Below the pieces are notes generated by a model that was given only the letters and a program-made list of their open reading frames with translations, did not search any database and was not told where the DNA came from. Both the position numbers and the translations under genes were made by a program. From the NCBI RefSeq assembly GCF_000716605.1, contig NZ_JNXE01000044.1:18750-82749 (forward strand): a stretch of 64,000 nucleotides of DNA. The letters run 5' to 3'. The stretch is from Streptomyces sp. NRRL F-525 (lineage in GTDB: Bacteria > Actinomycetota > Actinomycetes > Streptomycetales > Streptomycetaceae). This document shows positions 18,681 through 28,252 of this stretch, in pieces (the stretch's first letter is position 1; every line of letters begins with the position of its first letter).

Positions 18681-19658
18681 CTACTGCGCCTCGCGGAGGT
18701 CGAGGCCGATGTCCAGGATCGGCGCGGAGTGGGTCAGGGCTCCTACGGCGAGGTAGTCCACCCCGGTGTCGGCGTACTCCTTGGCGTTGTCCAGGGTGAG
18801 CCGGCCCGAGGCCTCCAGGGCGGCGCGGCCGGCGACGATGCCGACGGCCTCCGCGCACTCGTCGGGCGTGAAGTTGTCCAGCAGGATCAGGTCGGCGCCG
18901 GCGTCCAGGACGTCGCGGAGCTGGTCCAGGGTGTCGACCTCGACCTCGATCGGCACGTCCGGGAAGGCCTCCCGTACGGCCTCGAAGGCCTGCGCGACGC
19001 CGCCCGCGGCGACCACGTGGTTGTCCTTGACGAGGGCCGCGTCCGAGAGGGACATGCGGTGGTTGACCCCGCCGCCGCTGCGGACCGCGTACTTCTCCAG
19101 GGAGCGCAGTCCCGGCGTCGTCTTGCGGGTGTCGCGGACCTTCGCCTTCGTGCCCTCCAGGGCGTCGGCCCACGCGCGCGTGGCGGTCGCGATGCCGGAC
19201 ATGCGGCACAGGATGTTGAGCGCGCTGCGCTCGGCGGTCAGCAGGTCGCGCGTGCGCGTGGTGACCGACAGGAGCTTCTGTCCGGCCTCCACGTGGTCGC
19301 CGTCCTCCACGTGCCGCTCGACCTCGAACTCGTCGGTGCAGACCACGGAGATCACCGCTTCGGCGACCCGGAGGCCCGCCACGACACCGGCCTCGCGCGC
19401 GGTGAAGTCGGCCGTGGCGACGGCCTCTTCAGGGATGGTCGCCACGGTCGTCACGTCGACGCCGCCTGCCAGGTCCTCCTGGAGGGCGACATTGGCGATG
19501 TCCTCGACCTCCAGGGGGTCGAGTCCGGCGTCCGCCAGGAGCTCGGCGAGCGCGGGGTCGAGGCCGCACTCCATGTACTCCGCGTCGGCGCCCGCGCCGC
19601 AGGCACAGCCGTCGCCGCAGCCACCGCTGTCGGCGAGGGGAAGGTCGTGGGTGCTCAC
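18681..19658 (-). CDS. nadC: Nicotinate-nucleotide pyrophosphorylase (carboxylating)
   Basis: A 325-residue quinolinate phosphoribosyltransferase that makes nicotinate mononucleotide from quinolinate and PRPP. Family motifs are EDLAGGVDVTTVATIP, LNILCRMSGIAT, the active-site segment VRDTRKTTPGLRSLEKYAV and LVKDNHVVAAGG. An unusual N-terminal extension of about 30 residues has a Cys cluster, GGCGDGCACGAG, plus another Cys in EYMECG; the catalytic fold begins after it. Two GTG starts are possible: 19658, used here with AGGAG eleven bases upstream, and 19667, which overlaps the nadB stop in GTGA. Confidence 0.94.
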   Translation of the reverse strand: MSTHDLPLADSGGCGDGCACGAGADAEYMECGLDPALAELLADAGLDPLEVEDIANVALQEDLAGGVDVTTVATIPEEAVATADFTAREAGVVAGLRVAEAVISVVCTDEFEVERHVEDGDHVEAGQKLLSVTTRTRDLLTAERSALNILCRMSGIATATRAWADALEGTKAKVRDTRKTTPGLRSLEKYAVRSGGGVNHRMSLSDAALVKDNHVVAAGGVAQAFEAVREAFPDVPIEVEVDTLDQLRDVLDAGADLILLDNFTPDECAEAVGIVAGRAALEASGRLTLDNAKEYADTGVDYLAVGALTHSAPILDIGLDLREAQ

Positions 19659-19663
19659 GTCTG

Positions 19664-21382
19664 TCACTGCTCCTGGGGACGGTGCTGCCGGGTCGGGGGG
19701 AAGTCTGCGGTGTCCGTGGTGTGTACGGCCAGCGTGCGGTCCGGATTCAGCCGTACGACGATGTGGCGCCGCCACGAGCTGTCGTCGCGGTCGGCGTGGT
19801 CCTCGCGCCAGTGGCAGCCCCGGGTCTCCTCGCGCTGAGCCGCGGCGGTGACCAGGACACGCGCCACGCACAGGAGGTTGGTGGCCTCCCAGGTGTCGAC
19901 GCCGGGCTCGGCGGTCTTGCCGTTCTCGTCGAGGGCGTCGCGGGCGTCGGTGTGCAGCTGCTGGAGCTGTGCGGCGGCCTTCGCGAGGGACTCGGCGGAG
20001 CGCAGGACGCCCGCGCCCTCGGTCATGATCCGCTGGATCGCGAAGCGGGCCTCCGGGGCGAGCAGCGGGTGCGCGGGCTTCTGGGGGTGCGGGACCAGCT
20101 CGGGCACACGCGCGTGGAGGGCGTTCCCGGCCTGGTTCCCGGTGATGTCGGCGACGATCCGCTCGGCGTAGACGAGGCCTTCGAGGAGGGAGTTGGAGGC
20201 GAGCCGGTTCGCGCCGTGCACGCCGGTGCAGGCGACCTCGCCGCACGCGTACAGCCCGGGGACGGTCGTACGGCCCCGGGAGTCGGTGCGGACGCCCCCG
20301 GAGGCATAGTGGGCGGCCGGGGCGACCGGGACGGGCTCGGTGACCGGGTCGATGCCGTGGCTGCGGCAGGCGGCGAGGATCGTCGGGAAGCGGTGCTCCC
20401 ACATGTCGGCGCCGAAGTGCCGGGCGTCCAGGAACATGTGCTCGGCGTCCTGCTCCAGCATCCGCCGTGTGATGCCCTTGGCGACGATGTCCCGGGGCGC
20501 CAGCTCGGCGAGTTCGTGCTGGCCCACCATGAAGCGCACGCCCTCGGCGTCGATCAGGTGGGCACCCTCGCCGCGCACCGCCTCGGAGACGAGGGGCTGC
20601 TGGCCCTCCGCGTCCGCGCCGAGGAACAGCACGGTCGGGTGGAACTGCACGAACTCCAGGTCGGAGACCTCGGCACCCGCGCGGAGGGCGAGCGCGACCC
20701 CGTCGCCGGTCGACACGGACGGGTTGGTGGTCGCCGAGAAGACCTGCCCCATGCCACCTGTCGCGAGGACCACGGCGGGCGCGTGCACGGCACCCACACC
20801 GTCGTGCTGGCCCTCGCCCATGACGTGCAGGGTGACGCCCGCGGTACGGCCTTCCGCGTCGGTCAGCAGGTCCAGCACGAGCGCGTTCTCGATCGTGCGC
20901 AGGCCACGCGCGTGTACGGCCTCGACGAGCGCCCGGGAGACCTCCGCGCCGGTCGCGTCGCCGCCCGCGTGCGCGATCCGGCGCCGGTGGTGACCGCCCT
21001 CGCGGGCCAGCTCCAGCCCTCCTTCGGAGGACTCGTCGAAGTGGGCGCCGGTCTCGATGAGCCGCCGTACGGCGTCGGGGCCCTCGGTGACAAGGATCCG
21101 TACGGCCTCCTCGTCACACAGGCCCGCGCCGGCGACCAGGGTGTCGTCCAGGTGCTGTTCGGGGGTGTCGCCCTCCCCGAGGGCGGCTGCGATGCCCCCC
21201 TGGGCCCAGCGCGTGGAGCCGTCGTCGAGGCGGGCCTTGGTGACGACGACCGTCCGCAGCCCGGCCGCCTCGCAGCGCAGGGCCGCCGTCAGACCGGCCA
21301 CTCCGGAGCCGACGACCACGACGTCCGCGTCGATGGACCACCCGGGGGCGGGTGCGTGCAGTCGTATGCCTGTGCTGGTCAC
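19664..21382 (-). CDS. nadB: L-aspartate oxidase
   Basis: A 572-residue FAD enzyme that oxidises L-aspartate to iminoaspartate, the first step of de novo NAD synthesis. The FAD Rossmann motif is [20 protein letters not shown], followed by [13 protein letters not shown], which is diagnostic of NadB. Active-site segments [21 protein letters not shown] and the C-terminal [20 protein letters not shown] are intact. The GTG at 21382 overlaps the panC stop in a GTGA. The partner quinolinate synthase NadA is not in the window. Confidence 0.97.
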   Translation of the reverse strand: MTSTGIRLHAPAPGWSIDADVVVVGSGVAGLTAALRCEAAGLRTVVVTKARLDDGSTRWAQGGIAAALGEGDTPEQHLDDTLVAGAGLCDEEAVRILVTEGPDAVRRLIETGAHFDESSEGGLELAREGGHHRRRIAHAGGDATGAEVSRALVEAVHARGLRTIENALVLDLLTDAEGRTAGVTLHVMGEGQHDGVGAVHAPAVVLATGGMGQVFSATTNPSVSTGDGVALALRAGAEVSDLEFVQFHPTVLFLGADAEGQQPLVSEAVRGEGAHLIDAEGVRFMVGQHELAELAPRDIVAKGITRRMLEQDAEHMFLDARHFGADMWEHRFPTILAACRSHGIDPVTEPVPVAPAAHYASGGVRTDSRGRTTVPGLYACGEVACTGVHGANRLASNSLLEGLVYAERIVADITGNQAGNALHARVPELVPHPQKPAHPLLAPEARFAIQRIMTEGAGVLRSAESLAKAAAQLQQLHTDARDALDENGKTAEPGVDTWEATNLLCVARVLVTAAAQREETRGCHWREDHADRDDSSWRRHIVVRLNPDRTLAVHTTDTADFPPTRQHRPQEQ

Positions 21383-22386
21383 GAGGCGGCTCCGAGGGTT
21401 CCGAAAGCGAGTGGGATGTTGTCGATCAACCGGGTCGTCCCGACCCGGGCGGCGACGGCGAGGACGGCCTCCCCGGTGAAGTCCTCGTCGACGTCCGTGA
21501 AGTCGGACGGGTCGACCAGGGCGAGGTAGTCCAGCACGAGCGGTGGGTCCAGACGGGCCGCGTCGTCGAGGACCAGACGGGCGGCCGCGCGGACGGACGC
21601 CGGGTTGCCGGGACCGGGGGCCGCCTTGGCGACTGCGTGCGCGTCGGCCGCCGCGCGGGACTCCCCTATGGCGCTGAGCGCCTCGGCACGCGCGTGCGTG
21701 GCGGGCACCTCGCGGGCCCGCGCGCGGAGCGCCTCCTGGGCGGCGTGCCGGTCCCGGCCCGCGAACAGGGCCTGGGAGAGGGCGAGCGCGGTACGCCGCT
21801 CCCGGGGGGACAGATAGCGGTTGCGGCTGGACAGCGCCAGGCCGTCGGCCTCGCGCACGGTCGGCACGCCGACGATCTCCATGCCGAAGTTCAGGTCGCG
21901 CACCATGCGGCGGATCAGGGCGAGCTGCTGGGCGTCCTTCTGGCCGAACAGGGCGGCGTCGGGGCGGGTGAGGTGCAGCAGTTTGGCGACGACGGTGAGC
22001 ATGCCGTCGAAGTGGCCGGGGCGGACCGCGCCCTCCAGGCGTTCGCCCATGGGGCCAGCCGAGATGCGCACCTGGGGTTCGCCGTCGGGGTAGACCTCGT
22101 CCACGGAGGGCGCGAACACGACGTCGGCGCCCGCCAGTTCGGCGATCTTGAGATCGGCGTCCAGGGTGCGCGGGTAGCGGTCGAGGTCCTCGCCCTCGCC
22201 GAACTGCAGCGGGTTCACGAAGACGGTGACGACGACCTCGCCGTCCGGTCCGGCGATCTCGCGCGCGGTGCGGACCAGCGTGGCGTGGCCCTCGTGGAGA
22301 GCGCCCATCGTCATCACGACGGCGCGACGGCCCGCACGCGTGCGTGCGTGGAGTTCGGCGGCGGTGCGCAGCAGGGTGGCGGTCAT
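21379..22386 (-). CDS. panC: Pantoate-beta-alanine ligase (pantothenate synthetase)
   Basis: A 335-residue PanC that joins pantoate and beta-alanine with ATP. Motifs include [19 protein letters not shown] (the HxGH nucleotide site), [35 protein letters not shown] and [10 protein letters not shown]. The C-terminal domain is longer and more Ala-rich than in E. coli, which is normal in actinobacteria. The ATG at 22386 overlaps the stop of the DUF2520 gene by four bases, and the end overlaps nadB, so translation is coupled on both sides. Confidence 0.96.
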   Translation of the reverse strand: MTATLLRTAAELHARTRAGRRAVVMTMGALHEGHATLVRTAREIAGPDGEVVVTVFVNPLQFGEGEDLDRYPRTLDADLKIAELAGADVVFAPSVDEVYPDGEPQVRISAGPMGERLEGAVRPGHFDGMLTVVAKLLHLTRPDAALFGQKDAQQLALIRRMVRDLNFGMEIVGVPTVREADGLALSSRNRYLSPRERRTALALSQALFAGRDRHAAQEALRARAREVPATHARAEALSAIGESRAAADAHAVAKAAPGPGNPASVRAAARLVLDDAARLDPPLVLDYLALVDPSDFTDVDEDFTGEAVLAVAARVGTTRLIDNIPLAFGTLGAAS

Positions 22387-23303
22387 CCGGCATCTCCCTC
22401 GGTGCCGTTGGCGAGCACCCCGAGGAGGTCCTCGGCGAGCTCCGGCTTCAGCAGCCCGTGGGCCAGGGCCCGGTCGGCGGTCGCGCGGGCCATCGCCAGA
22501 TAGCCGGCGACGGTCTGGGGCGCGTGCTTGCGCAACTCGGTGACATGCGCGGCGACGGTGCCCGCGTCCCCGCGCGCGACGGGGCCGGTGAGCGCCGCGT
22601 CGCCGGAGCGCAGGGCGTTGTCCAGGGCGGCGCCCAGCAGCGGGCCCAGCATCCGGTCGGGGGCCTCGACGCCGGCCGTGCGCAGCAGCTCCATGGACTC
22701 GGCGACCAGGGTCACCAGGTGGTTGGCGCCCAGCGCGAGGGCCGCGTGGTAGAGCGGGCGGTTCTCCTCGGCGATCCACTCGGGCTCGCCGCCCATCTCG
22801 ATCACCAGGGCCTCGGCGGCCAGCCGCAGCTCCTCGGGCGCGGTGACCCCGAAGGAGCACCCGGCGAGCCGCTGGACGTCCACCGGAGTGCCCGTGAAGG
22901 TCATCGCGGGGTGCAGGGCCAGCGGCAGCGCGCCGACCCGCAGAGCGGGGTCCAGGACCTGCGCGCCGTACCGCCCGGAGGTGTGCACCAGCAGCTGGCC
23001 GGGGCGTACGGCCCCGGTGTCGGCGAGGCCTTCCACGAGACCGGGCAGGGCGTCGTCCGGGACGGTCAGCAGCACCAGGTCGGAGCGCTCCAGGACCTGC
23101 GCGGGCGTGACGACCGGCACGTCCGGGAGCATCAGCGCGGCCCGTCGCCTGGACGCGTCGGACACCCCGGAGACGGCCACCGGGCGGTGCCCCGCCAGCT
23201 GGAGCGAGGCGGCCAGCGCGGGGCCCACCCGGCCGGCGCCGACGACACCGACGGCGAGCCGCGCGGGGCGGTCCTTGGGCTCTGGCTGTTGGAATGTACT
23301 CAC
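22383..23303 (-). CDS. Rossmann-like and DUF2520 domain protein
   Basis: 306 residues. The N-terminal NAD(P)-binding Rossmann motif is [20 protein letters not shown]. Motifs [19 protein letters not shown] and [14 protein letters not shown] resemble the NADP-dependent oxidoreductases related to ketopantoate reductase and F420 reductases. The DUF2520 C-terminal half is helical and contains [20 protein letters not shown]. The reaction is unproven. Its position as first gene before panC makes a role in pantoate supply possible, but that is inference. It starts at GTG 23303. Confidence 0.85.
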   Translation of the reverse strand: MSTFQQPEPKDRPARLAVGVVGAGRVGPALAASLQLAGHRPVAVSGVSDASRRRAALMLPDVPVVTPAQVLERSDLVLLTVPDDALPGLVEGLADTGAVRPGQLLVHTSGRYGAQVLDPALRVGALPLALHPAMTFTGTPVDVQRLAGCSFGVTAPEELRLAAEALVIEMGGEPEWIAEENRPLYHAALALGANHLVTLVAESMELLRTAGVEAPDRMLGPLLGAALDNALRSGDAALTGPVARGDAGTVAAHVTELRKHAPQTVAGYLAMARATADRALAHGLLKPELAEDLLGVLANGTEGDAG

Positions 23304-23488
23304 GCGACGGCGGCCTTCCCGTTCCAGTCCGCTCCGGGTACCGGACGATTTCTCGTCATGTTAACGCGATCGGTTCGAGGGGCGTCCGGTTGTCCACAGG
23401 CTGTGGGCTGTCGCACAGCCGTGCCGTACGGGAAAGCCCGTGGAAATCCGGGTGCTCCCGCGGACCCGCGCCAGGCATGATCCGGGGC

Positions 23489-24706
23489 ATGAGCGATACA
23501 GCGGAACAGGGCGTGGATCAGGCGGAGCAGCGCGAGCGGGGAGTGGAACCGGCGACCGACGAGGAACGCGTCCTGGCCCGCCGCAAGCGGCGCCTCAGCG
23601 CGAACCGGAACGCGGAGCGCGCCCTCGCGCGCCTCGGCTTCCTGGGCACACTCAGGGAAGGGCTCGCCTTCGTACAGGAGGCGGCCGAGCTGTACGACCT
23701 CGACGAGACGTCGGACATGTACGGCGGCGGCGTGGTCGAGACCCTGGAGAAGCGGGTCGCCGAACTGCTCGGCAAGGAGGCCGCGGCCTTCTTCCCCACC
23801 GGCACCATGGCCCAGCAGGTCGCCCTGCGCTGCTGGGCGGGCCGCACCGGCAATCCGACCGTCGCCCTGCACCCGCTCGCCCACCCCGAAGTGCACGAAC
23901 GGGACGCGTTCAGCCAGGTCAGCGGGCTCCGCCCGGTCCACGTGACGAGCGAGCCCCGACAGCCGACCGCCGACGAGGTCCGCGACTTCCCGGAGCCCTT
24001 CGGGACGCTGATGCTCGAACTGCCTCTCCGGGACGCCGGTTTGGTCCTGCCCTCCTGGGAGGAACTCTCCGCCGTCGTCGAGGCCGCCCGCGAACGCGAC
24101 GCGGTGGTCCACTTCGACGGCGCCCGCCTGTGGGAGTCCGCCACCCACTTCGGCCGCCCGCTCGACGAGATCGCCGGCCTCGCCGACAGCGTCTACGTGT
24201 CGTTCTACAAGTCCCTCGAAGCCCTCGGCGGCGCCGCGATCGCCGGCCCGAAGACCCTCATCGACGAGGCGAAGACCTGGCGGCACCGGTACGGCGGCCA
24301 GATCTTCCAGCAGTTCCCCACCGCGCTGACGGCACTCGCCGGCCTGGACCGGGAACTCCCCCGGCTCCCCGAGTACGTGGCCCACGCGCGCGTGGTCGCC
24401 GAGGCGCTGCGTGAGGGGTTCGCGGACGCCGGGGTGCCCTGGATACGCGTCCACCCCGAGCAGCCGCACACGAACGAGTTCCAGGTCTGGCTGCCGTTCG
24501 ATCCGGACGCCGTCACGGAGGCCTCGATCCGGCAGGCCGAGGAGACGAAGACCGCCCTCTTCTCCAACTACTGGGACGCGAAGGGCCCGGGCCTCGCGGT
24601 CACCGAGGTCTACGTGCGCGCCGCCGCCCTGGAGTGGACGGCCGAGGACGTGAAGGCGGCGGTCGCGGACTTCGTGGTCCGGCTGAAGGAGGAGACCGGG
24701 GGCTGA
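23489..24706 (+). CDS. Threonine aldolase/beta-eliminating lyase-family PLP enzyme
   Basis: 405 residues of fold-type I PLP enzyme related to low-specificity L-threonine aldolase. Typical segments are TSDMYGGGVVETLEKRVAEL, AAFFPTGTMAQQVALR (phosphate binding), VVHFDGARLWES (Asp that holds the pyridine nitrogen) and the Schiff-base lysine in VSFYKSLEALGGAAIAG. The N-terminal 45 residues are a charged extension. Likely reaction: cleavage of beta-hydroxy amino acids to glycine and an aldehyde, though the exact substrate is unknown. The ATG at 23489 is preferred; ATG 23477 is in frame. Confidence 0.85.
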   Translation: MSDTAEQGVDQAEQRERGVEPATDEERVLARRKRRLSANRNAERALARLGFLGTLREGLAFVQEAAELYDLDETSDMYGGGVVETLEKRVAELLGKEAAAFFPTGTMAQQVALRCWAGRTGNPTVALHPLAHPEVHERDAFSQVSGLRPVHVTSEPRQPTADEVRDFPEPFGTLMLELPLRDAGLVLPSWEELSAVVEAARERDAVVHFDGARLWESATHFGRPLDEIAGLADSVYVSFYKSLEALGGAAIAGPKTLIDEAKTWRHRYGGQIFQQFPTALTALAGLDRELPRLPEYVAHARVVAEALREGFADAGVPWIRVHPEQPHTNEFQVWLPFDPDAVTEASIRQAEETKTALFSNYWDAKGPGLAVTEVYVRAAALEWTAEDVKAAVADFVVRLKEETGG

Positions 24707-24712
24707 CGGACG

Positions 24713-24928
24713 TCAGCAGGCGGCACGCGCGCGCGGGCGCCGCCACCGGTCCAGGGCCCGCCGCAGCCTGCCGTGGGCCGGGCGTTCCGCGACGACCGCA
24801 CGGAACTGCCGGTAGCCGCGCACCTCGCGGACCGTCCGCCAGTCGTGGGTGCCGGGCGGGGGCGGCGGGACCTCGCCGAGCCGCCGGGCGCGATGGACGT
24901 CGAGGAGGTGCTGCTGGGTGATGCTCAT
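24713..24928 (-). CDS. Small basic protein of unknown function (71 residues)
   Basis: The frame from ATG 24928 gives MSITQQHLLDVHRARRLGEV, then a PPPPPGTHDWRTVREVRGYR segment and an Arg-rich tail. I recall similar 60-70 residue proteins in many Streptomyces genomes, but no function. GGAG lies two bases before the ATG. It is convergent with the aldolase gene and divergent from the ArsR-type gene, with about 100 bp between starts. Confidence 0.6.
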   Translation of the reverse strand: MSITQQHLLDVHRARRLGEVPPPPPGTHDWRTVREVRGYRQFRAVVAERPAHGRLRRALDRWRRPRARAAC

Positions 24929-25027
24929 GTCTCCAGGCTGCGCCGCTCCCCCGTGGCTGTCGCGCCGATTGACGGGCGCCGTCAAACGAGGAGGGCGTTG
25001 TCAGTGGCGGGGTGCACGATTGGGGAC

Positions 25028-26140
25028 ATGAGCGTGCACATCGACATCACCGGGCTGCGGCAGGAGCGGATCACCTTCGCGCCCTCGCCGCTGGGCGAGC
25101 TGTGCATGGCGCTGCACGCGATGTCCGAGCCGGGGCACCACCCCGGCCTCCAGGGCTGGGTCACCGGCGTCACCGCGCGGCTCGATCCGCATCTGGCCGA
25201 CCGGATGTGCGAGGCGGACTTCCTGTGGCGGTCGACGTTCTCCGACCTGTTCCTGCCGTACGCGGGCATCCCGGGCCGGAGCACGCTCCCCGGGGCCACG
25301 CTCGCCGAGGAGCTGGACCTGCTGGACAAGCTGACGGACGAGCAATTCGTGGACGCCGCGATGGAGTTCACCACCTGCGCGATCTCCTACAGCACGGGCG
25401 GACCCGGCCCGCTGGCCGACGCCGGGATCCGGCACCGCGCCCTGGAGCAGGCGGCCGCGCGGGGTCCGCATCAACTGGCGTTCACCGAGCGGCTGTTGGC
25501 CGACCCGCCGCGGACCAGGGCGTGGCTGCGGCAGTTCCTGGAGGACTGCGACGAGGCGTTCTTCGCGGAGACCTGGTCCCGGACGCACCACCAACTCGTG
25601 GCCGACGCCCGCCACAAGACGGACCTCCTGCGCCACAAGGGCCTCGCCGAGGCACTGACGTCGATGTCCACGGCGGTGACAGTCGACGAGGACGCCACCC
25701 TCATCACGGTCGACAAACTCGGCACCGGCCGCACCGCGCCCCAGGACGGCGGCCTCCTCCTGGTGCCCACGGCCCTGGGCTGGCCGCACCTGACGGTCCT
25801 GTACCGGTACGGCTGGCAGCCCGTCGTGCACTACCCGGTGCACAACACCCCGAAGATCGCCGCGCCGACCTCCCTGGAGCAGCTGACCCTGCGGATGACC
25901 GCCCTGTCCCACCCGGTCCGCATGCGCCTGTGCCGCAGCCTGGCCCGCAGCGCGTTCACCACCAGCGAGCTGACCCAGGTGCACGGCATGACCGCCCCCG
26001 AGATATCCCGCCACCTCGGCGTCCTGAAGAAGGCCGGCCTGATCACCACCCGCCGCCGAGGCCGCTACGTCCTGCACCAGCTGGACGTCACGATGGTGGC
26101 CCGCCTGGGCAGCGACTTCCTGGAGGGCATCCTCAGGTAG
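25028..26140 (+). CDS. DUF5937/ArsR-family helix-turn-helix regulator
   Basis: 370 residues. The N-terminal 290 residues match the DUF5937 type of domain that precedes an ArsR winged helix in actinobacteria, starting VHIDITGLRQERITFAPSPL. The C-terminal winged helix is clear: LTLRMTALSHPVRMRLCRSL, AFTTSELTQVHGMTAPEISR and HLGVLKKAGLITTRRRGRYV. No metal-binding Cys pairs are evident, so the signal is unknown. The ATG at 25028 has GGGG just upstream. It is divergent from the 71-residue gene, which could be its target. Confidence 0.85.
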   Translation: MSVHIDITGLRQERITFAPSPLGELCMALHAMSEPGHHPGLQGWVTGVTARLDPHLADRMCEADFLWRSTFSDLFLPYAGIPGRSTLPGATLAEELDLLDKLTDEQFVDAAMEFTTCAISYSTGGPGPLADAGIRHRALEQAAARGPHQLAFTERLLADPPRTRAWLRQFLEDCDEAFFAETWSRTHHQLVADARHKTDLLRHKGLAEALTSMSTAVTVDEDATLITVDKLGTGRTAPQDGGLLLVPTALGWPHLTVLYRYGWQPVVHYPVHNTPKIAAPTSLEQLTLRMTALSHPVRMRLCRSLARSAFTTSELTQVHGMTAPEISRHLGVLKKAGLITTRRRGRYVLHQLDVTMVARLGSDFLEGILR

Positions 26141-26158
26141 CCCCCCGGCAGCCGGGCT

Positions 26159-26830
26159 TCAGCCGTGCCCGCCGGCCCGTACCAGCCCCGTCTCATACGC
26201 CAGGACGACGACCTGCACCCGGTCCCGCAGGCCGAGCTTCGTAAGGATGCGGCCGACGTGGGTCTTCACGGTCGCCTCGGACAGCACCAGGCGGGCCGCG
26301 ATCTCGCCGTTCGACAGGCCCTGGGCGACGAGGATCATGACCTCGCGCTCGCGCTCGGTGAGCCGCTCCAGCTCCTTGTGCTGGGGCTCCTTCCCGGTGG
26401 CGGGCAGCATCGGGGCGAAGCGGTCCAGGAGGCGGCGGGTCGTCGAGGGCGCCACCACGGCGTCCCCGCTGTGCACCGAGCGGATCGCGGTGAGGAGTTC
26501 ACCGGGCGGCACGTCCTTGAGCATGAAGCCGGAGGCACCGGCCTTCAGCCCGGAGAAGGCGTACTCGTCGAGGTCGAAGGTGGTCAGGATCAGCACCTTC
26601 GGCGGGTTCTCGCCCTGGCAGATGCGGCGGGTGGTCTCCACCCCGTCCAGCTTCGGCATACGGACGTCCATCAGCACCACGTCGACCGCGGTCGCGGCCA
26701 GCACCTGAAGGGCCTCGACGCCGTCGCCCGCCTCGGCTACGACCTCCATGTCCGGCTGGGCGGCGAGCACCATCCGGAACCCGGTGCGCAGCAGCACCTG
26801 GTCGTCGACGAGCATCACGCGGATCGCCAT
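26159..26830 (-). CDS. NarL/LuxR-family response regulator
   Basis: A 223-residue cytoplasmic response regulator. The receiver starts AIRVMLVDDQVLLRTGFRMV, with the phospho-acceptor Asp in VDVVLMDVRMPKLDG and the switch Thr and Lys in LILTTF and FMLKDVPP. The C-terminal LuxR helix-turn-helix reads LTEREREVMILVAQGLSNGE and AARLVLSEATVKTHVGRIL. It lies downstream of its histidine kinase, 98 bp away, and that gap contains a 12-bp tandem repeat. The ATG at 26830 has GAGGA upstream; an in-frame TTG at 26893 would translate the repeat and is unlikely. Confidence 0.93.
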   Translation of the reverse strand: MAIRVMLVDDQVLLRTGFRMVLAAQPDMEVVAEAGDGVEALQVLAATAVDVVLMDVRMPKLDGVETTRRICQGENPPKVLILTTFDLDEYAFSGLKAGASGFMLKDVPPGELLTAIRSVHSGDAVVAPSTTRRLLDRFAPMLPATGKEPQHKELERLTEREREVMILVAQGLSNGEIAARLVLSEATVKTHVGRILTKLGLRDRVQVVVLAYETGLVRAGGHG

Positions 26831-26848
26831 CGGGTCCTCTTCCGTTCC

Positions 26849-26896
26849 ATCAACAGGATCGTTCAACAATGGGTTCAACAAGTCGTTCAACAATTC
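26849..26896. repeat. 12-bp tandem repeats (GTTCAACAA core) between kinase and regulator genes
   Basis: GTTCAACAA occurs at 26861-26869, 26873-26881 and 26885-26893, exactly 12 bp apart. A degenerate copy precedes (ATCAACAGGATC, 26849-26860). The array fills most of the gap between the kinase stop and the regulator start, so it is in the transcript and could be a protein-binding array or a leader structure. Confidence 0.8.
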
Positions 26897-26928
26897 GTTA
26901 CAGGTGTCACTGCCCGGCGTACGGCACC

Positions 26929-28134
26929 TCAGTGCGCGGGTTTCAGCGGCAGCAGCGCGCTGATACGGAAACCGCCACCCGGCCGCGGTCCCGCGTCGAG
27001 CGTGCCCCCGACCATGCCCACCCGCTCACGCATACCGATCAGACCATGCCCCTGGCCGTCGGCGCCGCCCTCCTCGTACAGCTCGTGCGGGGCGCCCTTG
27101 CCGTCGTCCTCGACGAGCAGCCCGAGTCCGTCGTCGAAGTAGACCAGCCGCACGCTCGCGCCCGTGTTCGGGCCGCCGTGCTTGCGGGTGTTGGTGAGCG
27201 CCTCCTGGACGATGCGGTACGCCGTCAGCTCGACGCCGCTGGGCAGCGGGCGCGGGGTGCCCTCGACCTTGAAGTCGACGGGCAGTCCGGACGTACGGCA
27301 CTGCTCGACCAGGTCGTCGATCTGCTCGACGTCCGGCTGCGGCACGTACTCGCCGGCCTCCTTGTGCTCGCCGGTGCGCAGCACGCCCAGCAGGCGGCGC
27401 ATCTCGGCGAGGGCCTGGCGGCCGGTGGAGGAGATCGTCTCCAGGGCCTTCTTCGCCTGGTCCGGCGCGGAGTCGAGGACGTAGGCGGCGCCGTCGGCCT
27501 GGACCACCATCACCGACACGTTGTGCGCGACCACGTCGTGCAGTTCGCGGGCGATCCGGGCGCGCTCGGCGGCGACCGCGACCTTCGCCTGCGCCTCGCG
27601 CTCCTTCTCCAGCCGGGCGGCGCGCTCCTCCAACTGCGCGAAGTACGCGCGCCGGGTGCGCATCGAATCGCCGAGCACCCAGGCCAGCGCGAACGGCACC
27701 GTCTGGAAGATCGCCAGCGCGACCAGCCCGGCGGAACTGGTGTGCTCCTGCGGCCAGCGGATCTGCGCGAGGGTCGCCGCGGACAGACCGGCGGCCAGCG
27801 CGAAGCGGGAGGCCCAGCGCGCACCGACCGCGGCGACCGTGTAGACGATCACCAGCATGGCGAAGTCGGCCACCACGGGCTCGACGTCGAGGAGCAGTTG
27901 CGCGAGGCCCGTCGCACTGGCGAGGACGAGCATCTTCTCGGGCCAGCGGCGGCGCAGCGCGATCGCCACGCACATGACGGCGGACGCCGCGATCGCCCCG
28001 GTGGCCGTCCCGTGCCGGCCCGACGCGTAGCTGGTACTCGCGATGCTCACACCGCTCAGCCCCATCAGGAAGACAGCCCAGAAGGTGTCGACCCATGTCG
28101 GGTGTCTGCGGAGGAAGTCATAGAGGCGCTGCAC
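26929..28134 (-). CDS. NarL-type sensor histidine kinase (HisKA_3)
   Basis: 401 residues. An N-terminal membrane block of about five or six helices (roughly 15-160) with almost no extracytoplasmic loop is followed by a coiled coil. The HisKA_3 dimerisation domain has the phosphorylated His in ERARIARELHDVVAHNVSVM. The HATPase domain has QEALTNTRKHG (N box), VEDDGKG and GLIGMRERVGMVGG. Such kinases often sense membrane state. It is the first gene of a two-gene operon with the LuxR-type regulator and is divergent from the MidA-like gene. Confidence 0.93.
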   Translation of the reverse strand: MQRLYDFLRRHPTWVDTFWAVFLMGLSGVSIASTSYASGRHGTATGAIAASAVMCVAIALRRRWPEKMLVLASATGLAQLLLDVEPVVADFAMLVIVYTVAAVGARWASRFALAAGLSAATLAQIRWPQEHTSSAGLVALAIFQTVPFALAWVLGDSMRTRRAYFAQLEERAARLEKEREAQAKVAVAAERARIARELHDVVAHNVSVMVVQADGAAYVLDSAPDQAKKALETISSTGRQALAEMRRLLGVLRTGEHKEAGEYVPQPDVEQIDDLVEQCRTSGLPVDFKVEGTPRPLPSGVELTAYRIVQEALTNTRKHGGPNTGASVRLVYFDDGLGLLVEDDGKGAPHELYEEGGADGQGHGLIGMRERVGMVGGTLDAGPRPGGGFRISALLPLKPAH

Positions 28135-28252
28135 GTAACCCAGCGTAGGGACGCGTGAAGTGTGCGGGGGTCAACCGGAGGACCGATCCGTATACGTCCC
28201 GCGTACTCCCCAAGGTGGAGGCCCTGTTGTCCTGTGCACTTAGTCTGACCAC

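Noticed and set aside
18679..20402. In-frame upstream extensions of nadC, nadB and panC
   Set aside because: The frames stay open far upstream because of high GC, but conserved starts, ribosome-binding sites and four-base overlaps place the true starts at 19658 (or 19667), 21382 and 22386.
26831..26893. TTG start at 26893 extending the LuxR-type regulator by 21 residues
   Set aside because: The extension would be a simple four-residue repeat from the tandem DNA array, while ATG 26830 has GAGGA upstream and begins at the conserved receiver strand.
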